From Xanthobacteraceae bacterium (GTDB taxonomy: Bacteria > Pseudomonadota > Alphaproteobacteria > Rhizobiales > Xanthobacteraceae), in assembly GCA_028282095.1 (NCBI GenBank), contig JANQIP010000070.1, positions 1-64,000 of the forward strand: a stretch of DNA of 64,000 nucleotides, given 5' to 3'. A model generated the notes under the pieces. The model worked only from the letters and a program-made list of their open reading frames with translations. It had not been told where the DNA came from and ran no database searches. This document shows, in pieces, positions 53,874 to 63,599 of this stretch. Position numbers and translations under genes: made by a program. Each line of letters starts with the position of its first letter. Within the stretch, counting starts at the first letter, position 1.

Positions 53874-55697
53874 ATGGTGATGTTTCGACCCTTGTTCGCG
53901 GCTTGCGTTACGCTGCTCGCCTTGGCGCTTGTTGCACTGGCCACCGCGAGCGCAACGCGCACGCCAAGTGAGGCACGACACGCCATCGCCATGCATGGCG
54001 AGCCGGCTCTGCCGGAAAACTTCACCCATTTCCGTTATGCCGATCCGGCCGCGCCCAAGGGCGGCCGGCTCACGCTCGGCGTGCTCGGCACGTTCGACAG
54101 CCTCAACCCGCTCATCGTCAGGGGCGTGCCGGCCGAGTCGCTGCGCGGCTATGTGTTCGAAACCCTGCTTGCACGCAGTTATGACGAGCCGTTCACGCTC
54201 TACGGCCTGCTCGCCCGCGCGGTCGAGACCGACGCCGAACGCTCCTTCGTCACTTTCCACCTCGACGAAGCAGCCGCGTTTTCCGACGGCAGGCCGGTCA
54301 CGCCCGAGGACGTGGTCTTTTCCTGGCGCCTGCTCCGCGACAAGGGACGGCCGAACCACCGCACCTATTACGCCAAGGTCGTCAAAGCCGAAGTGACAGG
54401 CGCGCGCAGCGTGCGCTTCGACCTTTCCGGCTCTGATGATCGCGAATTGCCGCTCATTCTCGGCCTGATGCCGGTGCTGCCGCGGCATGCCGTCGATCCC
54501 GACACATTCGAGGATGCCTCGCTCAAGCCGATCCCCGGCAGCGGCCCCTACACGATCGCCGCATTCGATGTCGGCAGAAGCCTGACGCTCAAGCGCAACC
54601 CGGATTATTGGGGACGCGACCGTCCGGTCAATCGCGGCTTGTGGAACTTCGACACGGTGCATTTCGACTATTACCGCGACGCCAGTTCCTATTTCGAGGC
54701 ATTCCGCAAGGGTCTGTTCGACGTCTTTGCGGAGACCGATCCCGGCCGCTGGGAGACGGCCTACCGCTTTCCCGCCGCGCGCGATGGCCGCGTCATCAAG
54801 GAGGAGTTTCAGCTCGGCCTGCCGCGGCCCATGCGTGCCTTCGTGTTCAACACGCGGCGGCCGATCTTTGCCGACATCCGCGTGCGCCAGGCGATCGTGC
54901 GGCTTCTCGATTTCGAATGGCTCAACCGCAGCCTGTTCTATGGCCATTATCGGCGCACCGGCAGCTTTTTCGAGGGCAGTGAACTGTCGCATCGCGGCCG
55001 CCCCGCCGATGCGCGCGAGCGCGCGCTGCTTGAGCCGTTCCCCGACGCGGTGCGGCCCGAGGTGCTTGCCGGCACCTGGTCGCCGCCGGTCAGCGACGGA
55101 TCGGGACGCGATCGCGCAAGCCTGAGGGCGGCGCTCAAACTGTTCGCCGCGGCGGGCTATGTGCTCAACGGCACGGTGCTCACCGATCGCGCGACCGGAA
55201 AGCCGTTCACCTTCGAGATCATGGTGACGACGAGGAGCCAGGAACGCGTCGCCCTCGCCTTTGCGCGCAGCCTGCGCCGCGCCGGCATCAAGCCGACGAT
55301 CCGCATGGTGGACGCCGTGCAATATGAGCAGCGCCGAATCAACTATGACTTCGACATGATCCATAATCGCTGGGACCAGTCGCTCTCGCCCGGTAATGAG
55401 CAGGCTTTCTATTGGGGCTCGGCCGCGGCTGACCAGCCGGGCACCCGGAACTACATGGGCGTGCGCTCTCCCGCCGTCGATGCGATGATCGCCGCCTTGC
55501 TGAAGGCTCAGTCACGTGAGGATTTTGTCAGTGCCGTGCGTGCGCTCGACCGGGTGCTGATGTCCGGCGCCTACATCGTGCCGCTCTACCATCTGCCCGC
55601 CCAATGGATCGCGCGCTGGAATGAGGTTCGCCATCCCACCGCAACGTCGCTTTACGGCTATATGCCTGAGACCTGGTGGCGCGAGCCTTCTCCATGA
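53874..55697 (+). CDS. YejA-like extracellular solute-binding protein (family 5)
   Basis: A 607-aa periplasmic protein. The signal peptide (about 1-28) is followed by an MGEPALPENFTHFRYADPAA entry typical of YejA/microcin-C-type binding proteins, then FDSLNPLIVRG, a long two-lobed SBP_bac_5 domain, and C-terminal IHNRWDQSLSPGNEQ and NYMGVRSPAVDAMI. It probably binds oligopeptides or peptide-like compounds. The permeases and ATPase (YejBEF) are not adjacent; an AMP-binding protein follows 20 bp downstream. Confidence 0.87.
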   Translation: MVMFRPLFAACVTLLALALVALATASATRTPSEARHAIAMHGEPALPENFTHFRYADPAAPKGGRLTLGVLGTFDSLNPLIVRGVPAESLRGYVFETLLARSYDEPFTLYGLLARAVETDAERSFVTFHLDEAAAFSDGRPVTPEDVVFSWRLLRDKGRPNHRTYYAKVVKAEVTGARSVRFDLSGSDDRELPLILGLMPVLPRHAVDPDTFEDASLKPIPGSGPYTIAAFDVGRSLTLKRNPDYWGRDRPVNRGLWNFDTVHFDYYRDASSYFEAFRKGLFDVFAETDPGRWETAYRFPAARDGRVIKEEFQLGLPRPMRAFVFNTRRPIFADIRVRQAIVRLLDFEWLNRSLFYGHYRRTGSFFEGSELSHRGRPADARERALLEPFPDAVRPEVLAGTWSPPVSDGSGRDRASLRAALKLFAAAGYVLNGTVLTDRATGKPFTFEIMVTTRSQERVALAFARSLRRAGIKPTIRMVDAVQYEQRRINYDFDMIHNRWDQSLSPGNEQAFYWGSAAADQPGTRNYMGVRSPAVDAMIAALLKAQSREDFVSAVRALDRVLMSGAYIVPLYHLPAQWIARWNEVRHPTATSLYGYMPETWWREPSP

Positions 55698-55717
55698 GAA
55701 CATGAGAAGATAACGAG

Positions 55718-57322
55718 ATGATTCTCGGTAGCCCTGAGACCTGCGAGGCGGCCATGACCGCTTACACCGAGCAGCCGACGCTCGATGGCCTGTTCGCGCG
55801 CGCGCTGGCGCGCGCTCCTGATGCGATCGCGCTCGCCGACGGCATGAGCCATGACAATGCCTGCGGCCGACCGGCGCTGCGCCTCACCTTTGCGCAGGCC
55901 GACCGGGCCATCTCCGCCATTGCCGGCCAGTTGCAGCGGCTCGGACTCAAGACCGATCATGTCGTCGCGCTCCAGATGCCGAACTCGGTCGAAGCCGTGC
56001 TCACGCTGCTCGGCATCCTCAGGGCCGGCATGATCGCCGCGCCCGTGCCGCTACTCTGGCGGCGGACCGAAACGGTGGCGGCGCTCTCGCGCATCGGCGC
56101 AAAGGCCATCATCACCTTGGGCCGGGTTGGTGAAACCGATCTTGCCGAGCTTGCAACCCATATCGCGGCCGAGGTTTTTCAGATTCGCGCCGTCGGCGCC
56201 TTCGGGGGTGACCTGCCGGACGGCGTCATTGCCTTCGATCCGCTGCTCGAAAGCGAGGAGACCGAGCCGGTCGCCGCCGTCACGCGCCGGCAGGATCCTG
56301 CCGCGCATCTCGCCGTTATCACCTTCGATACGGACACGGCCGGCCCGGTGCCGGTCGCGCGCAACCATGCCGAGCTTCTCGCTGCCGGCCTTGCCGTCGC
56401 GAACGAAAGCGCCATTGCGCCCGGCCGCGCGATCTTCACCACGTTCCCGCCCTCCTCGCTCGCCGGGCTCGCGACCGGGCTGGTTCCCTGGCTCGCGGCC
56501 GGCGAAAAGCTATGCCTGCATCGCCCGTTTGATGCCGCGGCGCTTGGCGACCAGCTCGCTACCGAGGATGGCGGCGTGCTCGTCATTCCCGGCCCGCTGG
56601 CGCAGCCTCTCTGTGAGGCTGGCGTGTTTGCGCATGCGCCGGGCCTTCACTCGATCATCGCCGTATGGCGCGCGCCCGAGCGCCTCGCCACGGCCGCCGA
56701 TTGGCGCGACACGGCCCGTGGCCTTGTCGATCTCCAGGCCTTCGGCGAGGTCGGGCTGGTCGCCGCGCGTCGCGGCGGTGATGGACGGCCCTCGCCCATC
56801 GCGATCGGACCGGTGATGGCATCGCACGCAACCTCCGGCAGCATGCCGGTTGCGGAGCTTGCCCGCACCGCATCGGGCACGCTCGCGATCCGCGGGCCGA
56901 TGACGCCGCGTTTTTGCTATCCGCCCGGAGCGGACCGGGGCGACCCGCCATTCCTCAAGCTCGACGAGGCGTTCTTCATCGATACCGGACATCCCTGCCG
57001 GGTCGAGCCGGGCGGCGGCGCGATGATCGTCACCGCACCGCCGGCCGGACTCGTCGGCATCGGCGGCTATCGGATCGCGCTCGGCGCCTACCAGCAGATT
57101 GTCGAGGAGACCGACGCCGACGCGACGCTCGCCGCGCTTCCCGATATGCTAACCGGCCAGCGGCTTGCCGGCCGCAGTTCCGACGACGAGGCGCTGCGCG
57201 ACGCGCTGCTTGGCCGTGGCGTCAATCCGCTGATCATCGGCGCCTTCCGTGACCGCCGCGCAGCCGAGATTTCGGGCGAGACGCGACCGGGCCGCAGTGC
57301 GCCCGCTGATCCTTATTCCTAA
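55718..57322 (+). CDS. AMP-binding (acyl-CoA synthetase-like) protein with degraded active-site motifs
   Basis: A 534-aa protein with the overall AMP-binding fold: FAQADRAISAIAGQLQRLGL, then VVALQMPNSVEAVLTLLGIL, then GMIAAPVPLLWRRTE. The usual ATP loop (YTSGTTGxPK) is replaced by TFDTDTAGPVPVARNH, the catalytic-lysine region near the C-terminus lacks a clear Lys, and the TGD/RxD region reads FIDTGHPCRVEPGGG. It is probably a catalytically altered or dead homologue. An alternative start is at 55754. It follows the YejA-like gene at 20 bp. Confidence 0.75.
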   Translation: MILGSPETCEAAMTAYTEQPTLDGLFARALARAPDAIALADGMSHDNACGRPALRLTFAQADRAISAIAGQLQRLGLKTDHVVALQMPNSVEAVLTLLGILRAGMIAAPVPLLWRRTETVAALSRIGAKAIITLGRVGETDLAELATHIAAEVFQIRAVGAFGGDLPDGVIAFDPLLESEETEPVAAVTRRQDPAAHLAVITFDTDTAGPVPVARNHAELLAAGLAVANESAIAPGRAIFTTFPPSSLAGLATGLVPWLAAGEKLCLHRPFDAAALGDQLATEDGGVLVIPGPLAQPLCEAGVFAHAPGLHSIIAVWRAPERLATAADWRDTARGLVDLQAFGEVGLVAARRGGDGRPSPIAIGPVMASHATSGSMPVAELARTASGTLAIRGPMTPRFCYPPGADRGDPPFLKLDEAFFIDTGHPCRVEPGGGAMIVTAPPAGLVGIGGYRIALGAYQQIVEETDADATLAALPDMLTGQRLAGRSSDDEALRDALLGRGVNPLIIGAFRDRRAAEISGETRPGRSAPADPYS

Positions 57323-57778
57323 TACTGGGCGCGAGTGATAACGAGTATGTATCCGTTCCCCTCGGCCTGGCCGAGGGATTCATCAGAGATTTCGGAGACA
57401 TTGGGGCGCTTCGCCTGACCCTGCTCAAGATCATCGGAAAACCGCCGCCGACAGGATCGGGCGACGGTGGATGCGATGCTTGTTTCCGGGGACGGCGAGC
57501 AGAAGCGGACACCAGTGATGCGGCATCAACGCTTGAGCTCGTCTCATCGTGTTGGTGACGCATCACAAAGAACTGGATCAGCTAGCGTTCCTTCCCTGAC
57601 GGTCCGGCGTCGGACCGTCAGCGTCGTAACACAAGAGCGCGATTGCTTCCCCTCGATTCAACTGCGCTCTCTTTCTCTTTGTTTGGTCGCATGATCTTGT
57701 CTGAAAAAATCCGCCGGCTTCTCGGGATCATGCGCCAACAACAGGATGAACCCAGCAGCAGTCGAACAAGTGTGACAT
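57323..57778. other. Intergenic region with three repeat families
   Basis: Contains a GTGATGCGGCATCAAC / GTTGGTGACGCATCAC palindrome (57514-57565), a CTGACGGTCCGG-CGT-CGGACCGTCAG palindrome (about 57595-57622) and a composite GATCATGC element (about 57632-57733). No gene is supported. Confidence 0.65.
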
Positions 57779-58522
57779 ATGACCAAGCAACCGCTTGCTG
57801 ACAGCATTGCACTCGTCACCGGTGCCTCGCGCGGGATCGGACACGCGACCGCGCTCGCGCTCGCGCGCGCCGGCGCGCATGTCGTCGCCGTCGCCCGCAC
57901 CGTGGGCGGCCTGGAGGAGCTTGACGACCTCATTCGTTCCGAGGGCGGCAGCGCGACATTGGTGCCGCTCGACCTCGACGATTTCGAGGGCATCGCCCGG
58001 CTCACGCTTGCGCTCAACGAGCGCTATCGCCGCCTCGACATCCTGATCGGCAATGCCGGGCTGCTCGGCCCGGTCTCGCCACTCGGCCATGTCGAGATCA
58101 AGGATTTCGAGCGGGTGATGTGCATCAATGTCACGGCCAACTTCCAGCTCATCCGCTGTCTCGATCCGCTGTTGCGGGCGGCGCCGGCCGGCCGTGCCGT
58201 GTTCGTGACTTCGGGCGTGACCAGCTCGGCCCGCGCCTATGTCGGTCCCTATTCGATATCCAAGATCGCGCTCGAAATGCTGGCGCGCACCTATGCGGCT
58301 GAGACGGTCACCACCCGCGTGCGCGTGAACCTGTTCAATCCCGGAGCGACCCGCACCCGCATGCGGGCCGAGTTCATGCCGGGCGAAGACCCCGAAAAGC
58401 TCCCCCATCCCGAGCGCGTCACCGACGCGATCCTGTCGCTGTGCCTGCCGTCACTTGAAGAGACCGGCAAGCTTTACGACATGCCGACCGGGCGCTTCAG
58501 GAGCTTCCGCGCACCGGAGTGA
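57779..58522 (+). CDS. Short-chain dehydrogenase (YciK-like)
   Basis: A 247-aa oxidoreductase: cofactor motif ALVTGASRGIGHATA, IGNAGLLG (NNAG as GNAG), Ser in VFVTSGVTS, and YSISK (YxxxK). The pattern LGHVEIKDFERVMCINVTAN resembles oxidoreductases near YciK/FabG-like SDRs. The ATG follows directly on repeat DNA; no strong ribosome site is visible. The substrate is unknown. Confidence 0.85.
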   Translation: MTKQPLADSIALVTGASRGIGHATALALARAGAHVVAVARTVGGLEELDDLIRSEGGSATLVPLDLDDFEGIARLTLALNERYRRLDILIGNAGLLGPVSPLGHVEIKDFERVMCINVTANFQLIRCLDPLLRAAPAGRAVFVTSGVTSSARAYVGPYSISKIALEMLARTYAAETVTTRVRVNLFNPGATRTRMRAEFMPGEDPEKLPHPERVTDAILSLCLPSLEETGKLYDMPTGRFRSFRAPE

Positions 58523-58532
58523 CCCGTACACA

Positions 58533-59798
58533 TCAAGCTCTTTCACCGCGGGATGCACGCCGCACCACGAAGGCGGAGATGATCAGGAGCAATGCGGCCA
58601 CGAGAAACGGCGCGCCTGCCCAATCGCGACCGTGAGCGGCGATCGCAAATGCATAGCTCTGGGTGAACAGGATCGGTCCGATCATGCTCGCGACGCCTTG
58701 CAGGCTGGCGTTGGCACCCTGAAGCCTGCCCTGTTCGAGGGCGCCGACGCGGCGGGACATCAGGCCTTGCATCGCCGGGGCCGACAGTCCCCATAAGCCG
58801 AGCAAGGGAACGGCAAGCCAGTACATCCAGCCGAACGCGGCAAAACCCAGCATCAAAAAACCGGCGGTCCCGAAAGCAAGTCCGGCAAAGAACGAAGTGC
58901 GCTCGCCGAAGCGCGTGACCACCGGCCGAACGAGGCCGCCCTGAACGATGATGGCAGCCAATCCGGATGCTGCAAGGGCAAAGCCGATCGCCTGCTCGTC
59001 CCAGCCATAGCGGTAGCTCAAGTAAAGCACACCGACGCTCGGCAATACCACATGCGCGAGCTGACCGAAGAAATTCGCAAAGGCAAGGCTCGGCAGCATC
59101 GGCTGCGAGCGCAGCAGCGCGATCGAGCCTATTGGATTGGCGCGGCGGAGCGAGAACGGCGCACGCTTTTCCGGCGGCAGCGATTCCGGCAGGACGAACA
59201 GGCCGTAGAGCGCACTCAACAGGCTCAATGCAGCGGCGATCCAGAACGGCAGGCGCGGGTCGACACTGCCCGCGATCCCGCCGATCGCCGGGCCGATGAC
59301 GAAGCCGATGCCGAAGGCCGCGCCGAGCATGCCGAAGCGTCCGGCCCGCGCTTCGGGTGGCGTCACATCGGCAATATAGGCGAAGGCCGTTGAGGTGGTC
59401 GCGGCGGCGATGCCGGAAATGGTCCTGCCGACGAACAGCCAGGCAAGGTTCGGCGCCAGCGCCATGAGTATGTAGTCGAGGCCGGCCCCGAAGGTCGAGA
59501 TCAAGATCACCGGCCGGCGCCCGAACCGGTCCGACAAGGCGCCCTGCACCGGCGAGAAGATGAACTGCATCAGCGCCCAGACCGTGCCGAACAGTCCGTA
59601 GATCACAGCAGCATTGACGGGATTACCGCCGAGAAGCTCGGTGACAAGCTGCGGCAAGACCGGGATGAACATCCCGGCCGCCAGCATGTCGAGCGTGACG
59701 GTGATGAAGATGAAGACGAAGGCCGCCTTGCGCGGCCGAACGATCGTGCTTGCCGCGGGCTCCATGCCGGCGTTACCGCGATCGTGCGCGTCGGGCAT
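58533..59798 (-). CDS. MFS transporter, TetA/tetracycline-efflux-like
   Basis: A 421-aa protein with 12 predicted helices: motif A-like [17 protein letters not shown], the motif C-type segment [19 protein letters not shown] and [18 protein letters not shown], as in class TetA drug:H+ antiporters. The start may be ATG 59798 (overlapping der by 26 bp) or 59765. Chromosomal TetA-like pumps in this group are not reliably resistance genes; the substrate is unknown. Confidence 0.87.
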   Translation of the reverse strand: MPDAHDRGNAGMEPAASTIVRPRKAAFVFIFITVTLDMLAAGMFIPVLPQLVTELLGGNPVNAAVIYGLFGTVWALMQFIFSPVQGALSDRFGRRPVILISTFGAGLDYILMALAPNLAWLFVGRTISGIAAATTSTAFAYIADVTPPEARAGRFGMLGAAFGIGFVIGPAIGGIAGSVDPRLPFWIAAALSLLSALYGLFVLPESLPPEKRAPFSLRRANPIGSIALLRSQPMLPSLAFANFFGQLAHVVLPSVGVLYLSYRYGWDEQAIGFALAASGLAAIIVQGGLVRPVVTRFGERTSFFAGLAFGTAGFLMLGFAAFGWMYWLAVPLLGLWGLSAPAMQGLMSRRVGALEQGRLQGANASLQGVASMIGPILFTQSYAFAIAAHGRDWAGAPFLVAALLLIISAFVVRRASRGERA

Positions 59799-61173
59799 AG
59801 GGGTTTGCCTTCTCGCGCAGCGTTAGGCGGATGGGTGTGCCGGGCAGGTCGAAGGCATCGCGCAGGCCGTTGATGAGATAGCGCCGGTAGGCGGCGGGCA
59901 CGGCATCGGCGCGCGTGCAGAACAGGATGAAGCTCGGCGGGCGCGCTTTCGGCTGGGTGATGTAGTTGAGCTTGAGGCGGCGGCCGGCGACCGCCGGCGG
60001 CGGATGCGCGGCGAGCGCCGCTTCGAGCCAGCGATTGAGCGCATGGGTCGGCAGGCGCCGATTCCAGATCGCGTGGATGTCGATCACCGCGCGCATCAGC
60101 CGATCGACGCCGAAGCCGGTCAATCCCGACACCGCGGCGACGGGCAGGCCCTTGAGCTGCGGCAACAGGTGGTCCGCCTCGGCGCGCAGCCGTGCGATCG
60201 CGCCGGGCGCGCCTTCCTTGAGGTCCCATTTGTTGACGCCGATGACGAGCGCCCTGCCCTCGCGTTCGACGAGATCGGCAATGCGCAGGTCCTGCTCCTC
60301 GAATGCGGCGGACGCATCCATCAGCAGCACCACGACCTCGGCGAAGCGGATCGCTTCGAGCGCATCGGCGACCGAGAGCTTTTCCACCCTGTCGTCGATC
60401 TTGGCGCGCCGGCGCATGCCGGCGGTATCGAAGACGAGGAAATCGCGGCCTTGCGCGGCCACGTCGACCGCAATGGCGTCGCGGGTGATGCCCGCCTCCG
60501 GTCCGGTGAGCAGACGCTCGGCGCCGATGAGACGGTTGATGAGCGTCGACTTGCCGACATTCGGCCGGCCGACCACGGCGATCCGGATCGGCCGCCGCGG
60601 CGCCTCTTGCGCGTCCGCGTCCCCCGCAAGGCCTTCCTCGGCCGCTTCCTCTTCCGCGGCGGGCGGCACGCGCATCTCCTCCGGCAGAGCCGCTTTCACC
60701 GCGTCGTAGAGATCGGCAAGTCCCTCGCCATGCTCGGCGGAGAGCGCGACCGGCTCGCCCAGGCCGAGCGCGAAGGCCTCATAGGCGGCTGCGGTTTGCG
60801 CGCGGCCCTCGCATTTGTTGGCGATGAGAACGACCGGCTTGCCGGACTTGCGCACGAGAGCGGCGAAGGCGCGATCGCTCGGGGTCACGCCGGCCCGCAC
60901 ATCGATGAGGAACAGCACGAGATCGGCCGCCGCGATTGCCGCCTCGGTCTGCGCACGCATGCGGCCGGGCAGACTCGCGTTCGGGGCCTCTTCGAGGCCG
61001 GCCGTGTCGATGACCGTGAAAGACAGGTCGCCGAGCTGCCCCGCCCCTTCGCGGCGATCACGGGTGACGCCGGGGCGATCGTCGACCAGGGCGACGCGTT
61101 TGCCGACCATTCGGTTGAACAAAGTCGACTTGCCCACATTCGGGCGTCCGACAATGGCGACGGTAAGACCCAT
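59773..61173 (-). CDS. der: Ribosome biogenesis GTPase Der (EngA)
   Basis: A 466-aa double GTPase: first G domain [12 protein letters not shown] (residues 7-18) with DRPGVTRD and DTAGLEE; second [13 protein letters not shown] at about 200 with [10 protein letters not shown]; then a KH-like C-terminal domain ([20 protein letters not shown]). An acidic linker ([17 protein letters not shown]) separates the G domains. It acts in 50S assembly. Confidence 0.96.
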   Translation of the reverse strand: MGLTVAIVGRPNVGKSTLFNRMVGKRVALVDDRPGVTRDRREGAGQLGDLSFTVIDTAGLEEAPNASLPGRMRAQTEAAIAAADLVLFLIDVRAGVTPSDRAFAALVRKSGKPVVLIANKCEGRAQTAAAYEAFALGLGEPVALSAEHGEGLADLYDAVKAALPEEMRVPPAAEEEAAEEGLAGDADAQEAPRRPIRIAVVGRPNVGKSTLINRLIGAERLLTGPEAGITRDAIAVDVAAQGRDFLVFDTAGMRRRAKIDDRVEKLSVADALEAIRFAEVVVLLMDASAAFEEQDLRIADLVEREGRALVIGVNKWDLKEGAPGAIARLRAEADHLLPQLKGLPVAAVSGLTGFGVDRLMRAVIDIHAIWNRRLPTHALNRWLEAALAAHPPPAVAGRRLKLNYITQPKARPPSFILFCTRADAVPAAYRRYLINGLRDAFDLPGTPIRLTLREKANPYARRARSR

Positions 61174-61248
61174 GAGATGCGACCGGGGAGATGGACGCCC
61201 GTCTCCGCCCGATCGCGACGAGGCAATCTGCTCGACGGCACGCTCCGC

Positions 61249-61872
61249 TCAGCGCGAGAATGTACCGGCGGGTGGCGACGTCGGCCAGGGAAGGAGGGGT
61301 GACGGCGAGCCTTGCGGCGCCGTACGCCGGGCGGCCGATTGCGGTGGCGCCGATGGCGGCGTGGCCGCCGGCCGAGGCGACGATCGCGGTGCCGCCGTCG
61401 GCGCTGCGACCGCCTGAGATTGCCGCGGCTGTAGCGGCTGGGCGGGAACGACCTGTCTTCTAGGCACCGTGGCGGTCCGCGGCCGGCGCGGTTCTGGCGG
61501 CGGCGCAGCCTGCCGTCTCATCTGAGGCCGGGTATCTTCGGTTGGAGGTGCGATCGACCTCGGAGCGCCTTGCGAGCCGGCGGCGGTTCTCGGCGCAGCC
61601 GTATCTCTCGGCGCAGCCGTGTCTGCCGGCGCGGCCAGTTCGCCGGTTCCGGGCGGCTCGACCGCAGGATCCGCAGGACGGCGAATATACTGGTCCGGGA
61701 TCCCTGGGGTTATGCCGGGCACGCCTTCGGGAAAGACCGGTTGGCGTTGGCCCGGCAGTCTCTTTTTCGTGTCGAACATCGCGGTCAGGTCGTCGATGGC
61801 ATCGCAGCCGGCAAGGGCGAAGCCCGCGGACAAGGCCACCGCAACGAGCATGAAGCGAGCACGGATGCGCAT
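61249..61872 (-). CDS. Pro/Ala-rich lipoprotein, 207 aa
   Basis: The lipobox SAGFALAGC (Cys at about 23) is followed by DAIDDLTAMFDTKKRLPGQR, then a long low-complexity Pro/Ala/Arg tail from about residue 65 with repeated APRDTAAPRTAA and PRRxxxPAQP strings. It is probably an outer-membrane-attached lipoprotein with an unstructured periplasmic tail. It is conserved beside der and the YfgM-like gene in relatives (recollection, not checked). Confidence 0.72.
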   Translation of the reverse strand: MRIRARFMLVAVALSAGFALAGCDAIDDLTAMFDTKKRLPGQRQPVFPEGVPGITPGIPDQYIRRPADPAVEPPGTGELAAPADTAAPRDTAAPRTAAGSQGAPRSIAPPTEDTRPQMRRQAAPPPEPRRPRTATVPRRQVVPAQPLQPRQSQAVAAPTAAPRSSPRPAATPPSAPPQSAARRTAPQGSPSPLLPWPTSPPAGTFSR

Positions 61873-61883
61873 CGATCTTTCCT

Positions 61884-62537
61884 TCAGGTCTTGGCCTTAT
61901 CGCCTGCGAGCGCCAGCAGAATGTCGATGCGTGCGCGCAAGTCGGCCGGCGCCTGCGGATCGGCAAGCGCCGCCTCGCCCCAGCGCCGCGCCGCCGCAAG
62001 ATCGCCGTTGCGCCAAGCCGATAGGGCGAGCAGCTCGCGCGCGCTATGGCGCATCGGACCGCCAGGTTCGGCAAGCGGTTCCAGCCGGCGGCTCATCTCG
62101 GCGAAATCCGCCGTATCGACCAGCACCAAGGCGGCGCGGATCGCGGCGACATCGCGCAAGAGTTCCGGATTTGCTGTATCCTCGGCGATCCGATCGAAGG
62201 CCGCGATCGCCGATTTGTCGTCGGCCGCCGCCAACTCCTCGGCCTCGCGCAGAATCGCGAGGCTGCGATAGGTCGGCGTGCTGTCCTCGGCGAGTTTCGC
62301 GAAGGCGTCCGCCGCCTCGGTGTGCTTGCCGTCCTCGGCAAGCTGCAGGGCCGCTTCGAACGCGGTGCCCGCATCGGCTGCGCGTTTTGCCTCGTACCAC
62401 TGATAGCCGCGCCAGCCTCCGACCCCGACGACGATCAGCACCGCAGCGGCGACGATCAGGAGGCCGTAGCGGTCCCATATTCGCCTGAGCCGTTCGCGCC
62501 GGATTTCTTCGTCGACTTCGCGGAAAATGTCGGTCAC
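61884..62537 (-). CDS. YfgM-like TPR membrane protein
   Basis: A 217-aa protein. A cytoplasmic N-terminus (MTDIFREVDEEIRRERLRRI), one membrane helix (LLIVAAAVLIVVGVGGW, about 26-43), then a periplasmic helical TPR-like domain. This matches YfgM, the ancillary SecYEG-associated protein. It lies 11 bp upstream of the lipoprotein gene and just before der, like the yfgM-bamB-der order of E. coli, though a BamB beta-propeller is not present here. Confidence 0.85.
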   Translation of the reverse strand: MTDIFREVDEEIRRERLRRIWDRYGLLIVAAAVLIVVGVGGWRGYQWYEAKRAADAGTAFEAALQLAEDGKHTEAADAFAKLAEDSTPTYRSLAILREAEELAAADDKSAIAAFDRIAEDTANPELLRDVAAIRAALVLVDTADFAEMSRRLEPLAEPGGPMRHSARELLALSAWRNGDLAAARRWGEAALADPQAPADLRARIDILLALAGDKAKT

Positions 62538-62589
62538 GCGTCAACTCGCCTTTCGCGCCGGTCTTCGATCTGCTGCCGGCCAGTTTTTC

Positions 62590-62696
62590 GATTCTGACGG
62601 TCCGGTCCCGGACCGTCAGAATGGACCATCAGCTAATCCGATGCTTTGTGATACGGCACCAACACGATGAGGCGCGCTCAAGCGTTGGTGCCGCTC
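62590..62696. repeat. Two dispersed palindromes upstream of the YfgM-like gene
   Basis: TTCTGACGGTCCGG-TCC-CGGACCGTCAGAA type palindrome (62593-62622), then a GATACGGCACCAACACGATG / AGCGTTGGTGCCG palindrome (about 62647-62694). They fill the gap between yfgM-like and panB. Confidence 0.7.
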
Positions 62697-62763
62697 CCCT
62701 AGCCTAGCGGTATGGCAAGGGCAAGGCAAAACGCCGCCAACACTGCGCCTTAACGCTTTGCGC

Positions 62764-63591
62764 TCACGTCGGTTTCTTCTTCATCGCATAGACATTTTCG
62801 GGCCCCGGAAAGGTGCGCGCGCGCACCTCGCTCGCATAAGATTCGACCGCGGCGTCAATCGACGGGCCGAGCTCGCTGAAGCGTTTCACGAATTTCGGCA
62901 CGCGCGGCGACAGACCGAGCATGTCCTCGAGTACCAGCACCTGCCCGTCACAGGCAGGACTCGCACCGATGCCGATGGTCGGGATCGGGATCTCAGCCGT
63001 GATATGCGCGGCGAGCGGTTCGGCCACCGCTTCGACCACGACCGCAAAGGCGCCGGCATCGGCGACTGCGCGTGCATCCGCCTCGATCGGAGCCCATTCG
63101 CCCCTGTCCCGCCCCTGCGCCCGGAAGCCGCCGAGCGCGTTCACCGATTGCGGCGTCATCCCCACATGCGACATCACCGGAATACCGCGTTCGACCAGGA
63201 AGGCGATGGTCTCGGCCATGCGCTCTCCGCCCTCGAGCTTGATCGCGCCGCAACCGGTCTCCTTCATCACCCGCGCTGCGGAGAGGAAGGCCTGCTCCTT
63301 CGATGCCTCATAGCTCCCGAACGGCATGTCGATGACGACGAGCGCCCGGCGCGAGCCGCGCATCACCGCATGGCCCTGCAGGATCATCATATCGAGCGTG
63401 ACCGGGATCGTCGTCTCGAAGCCATGCATCACCATGCCGAGCGAGTCGCCGACCAGGATCATGTCGCAATGGCGATCGAGGATGCGCGCGGTATGCGCAT
63501 GGTAGGCGGTGAGCATGACGATCGGATCGGCGCCCTTGCGGGCGCGGATCGCCGGAGCGGTGAGCCGCTTTTCTTCTGCATGTGCCGACAT
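62764..63591 (-). CDS. panB: 3-methyl-2-oxobutanoate hydroxymethyltransferase PanB
   Basis: A 275-aa enzyme of pantothenate synthesis (ketopantoate formation with methylene-THF). Motifs: [31 protein letters not shown] (Mg-binding Asp), [25 protein letters not shown] and [18 protein letters not shown]. The ATG at 63591 ([11 protein letters not shown]) is the family-like start. It lies 8 bp after the NnrU-like gene. Confidence 0.95.
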   Translation of the reverse strand: MSAHAEEKRLTAPAIRARKGADPIVMLTAYHAHTARILDRHCDMILVGDSLGMVMHGFETTIPVTLDMMILQGHAVMRGSRRALVVIDMPFGSYEASKEQAFLSAARVMKETGCGAIKLEGGERMAETIAFLVERGIPVMSHVGMTPQSVNALGGFRAQGRDRGEWAPIEADARAVADAGAFAVVVEAVAEPLAAHITAEIPIPTIGIGASPACDGQVLVLEDMLGLSPRVPKFVKRFSELGPSIDAAVESYASEVRARTFPGPENVYAMKKKPT

Positions 63592-63599
63592 GATTGAGA

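Noticed and set aside
53790..55364. 524-aa open frame on the - strand
   Set aside because: It lies opposite the YejA-like gene and has no recognisable domain; high GC explains the lack of stops.
58533..59798. Acquired tetracycline-resistance gene
   Set aside because: The protein is TetA-like, but it is flanked by core genes (der) with no mobile element, which fits a resident MFS pump of unknown substrate.
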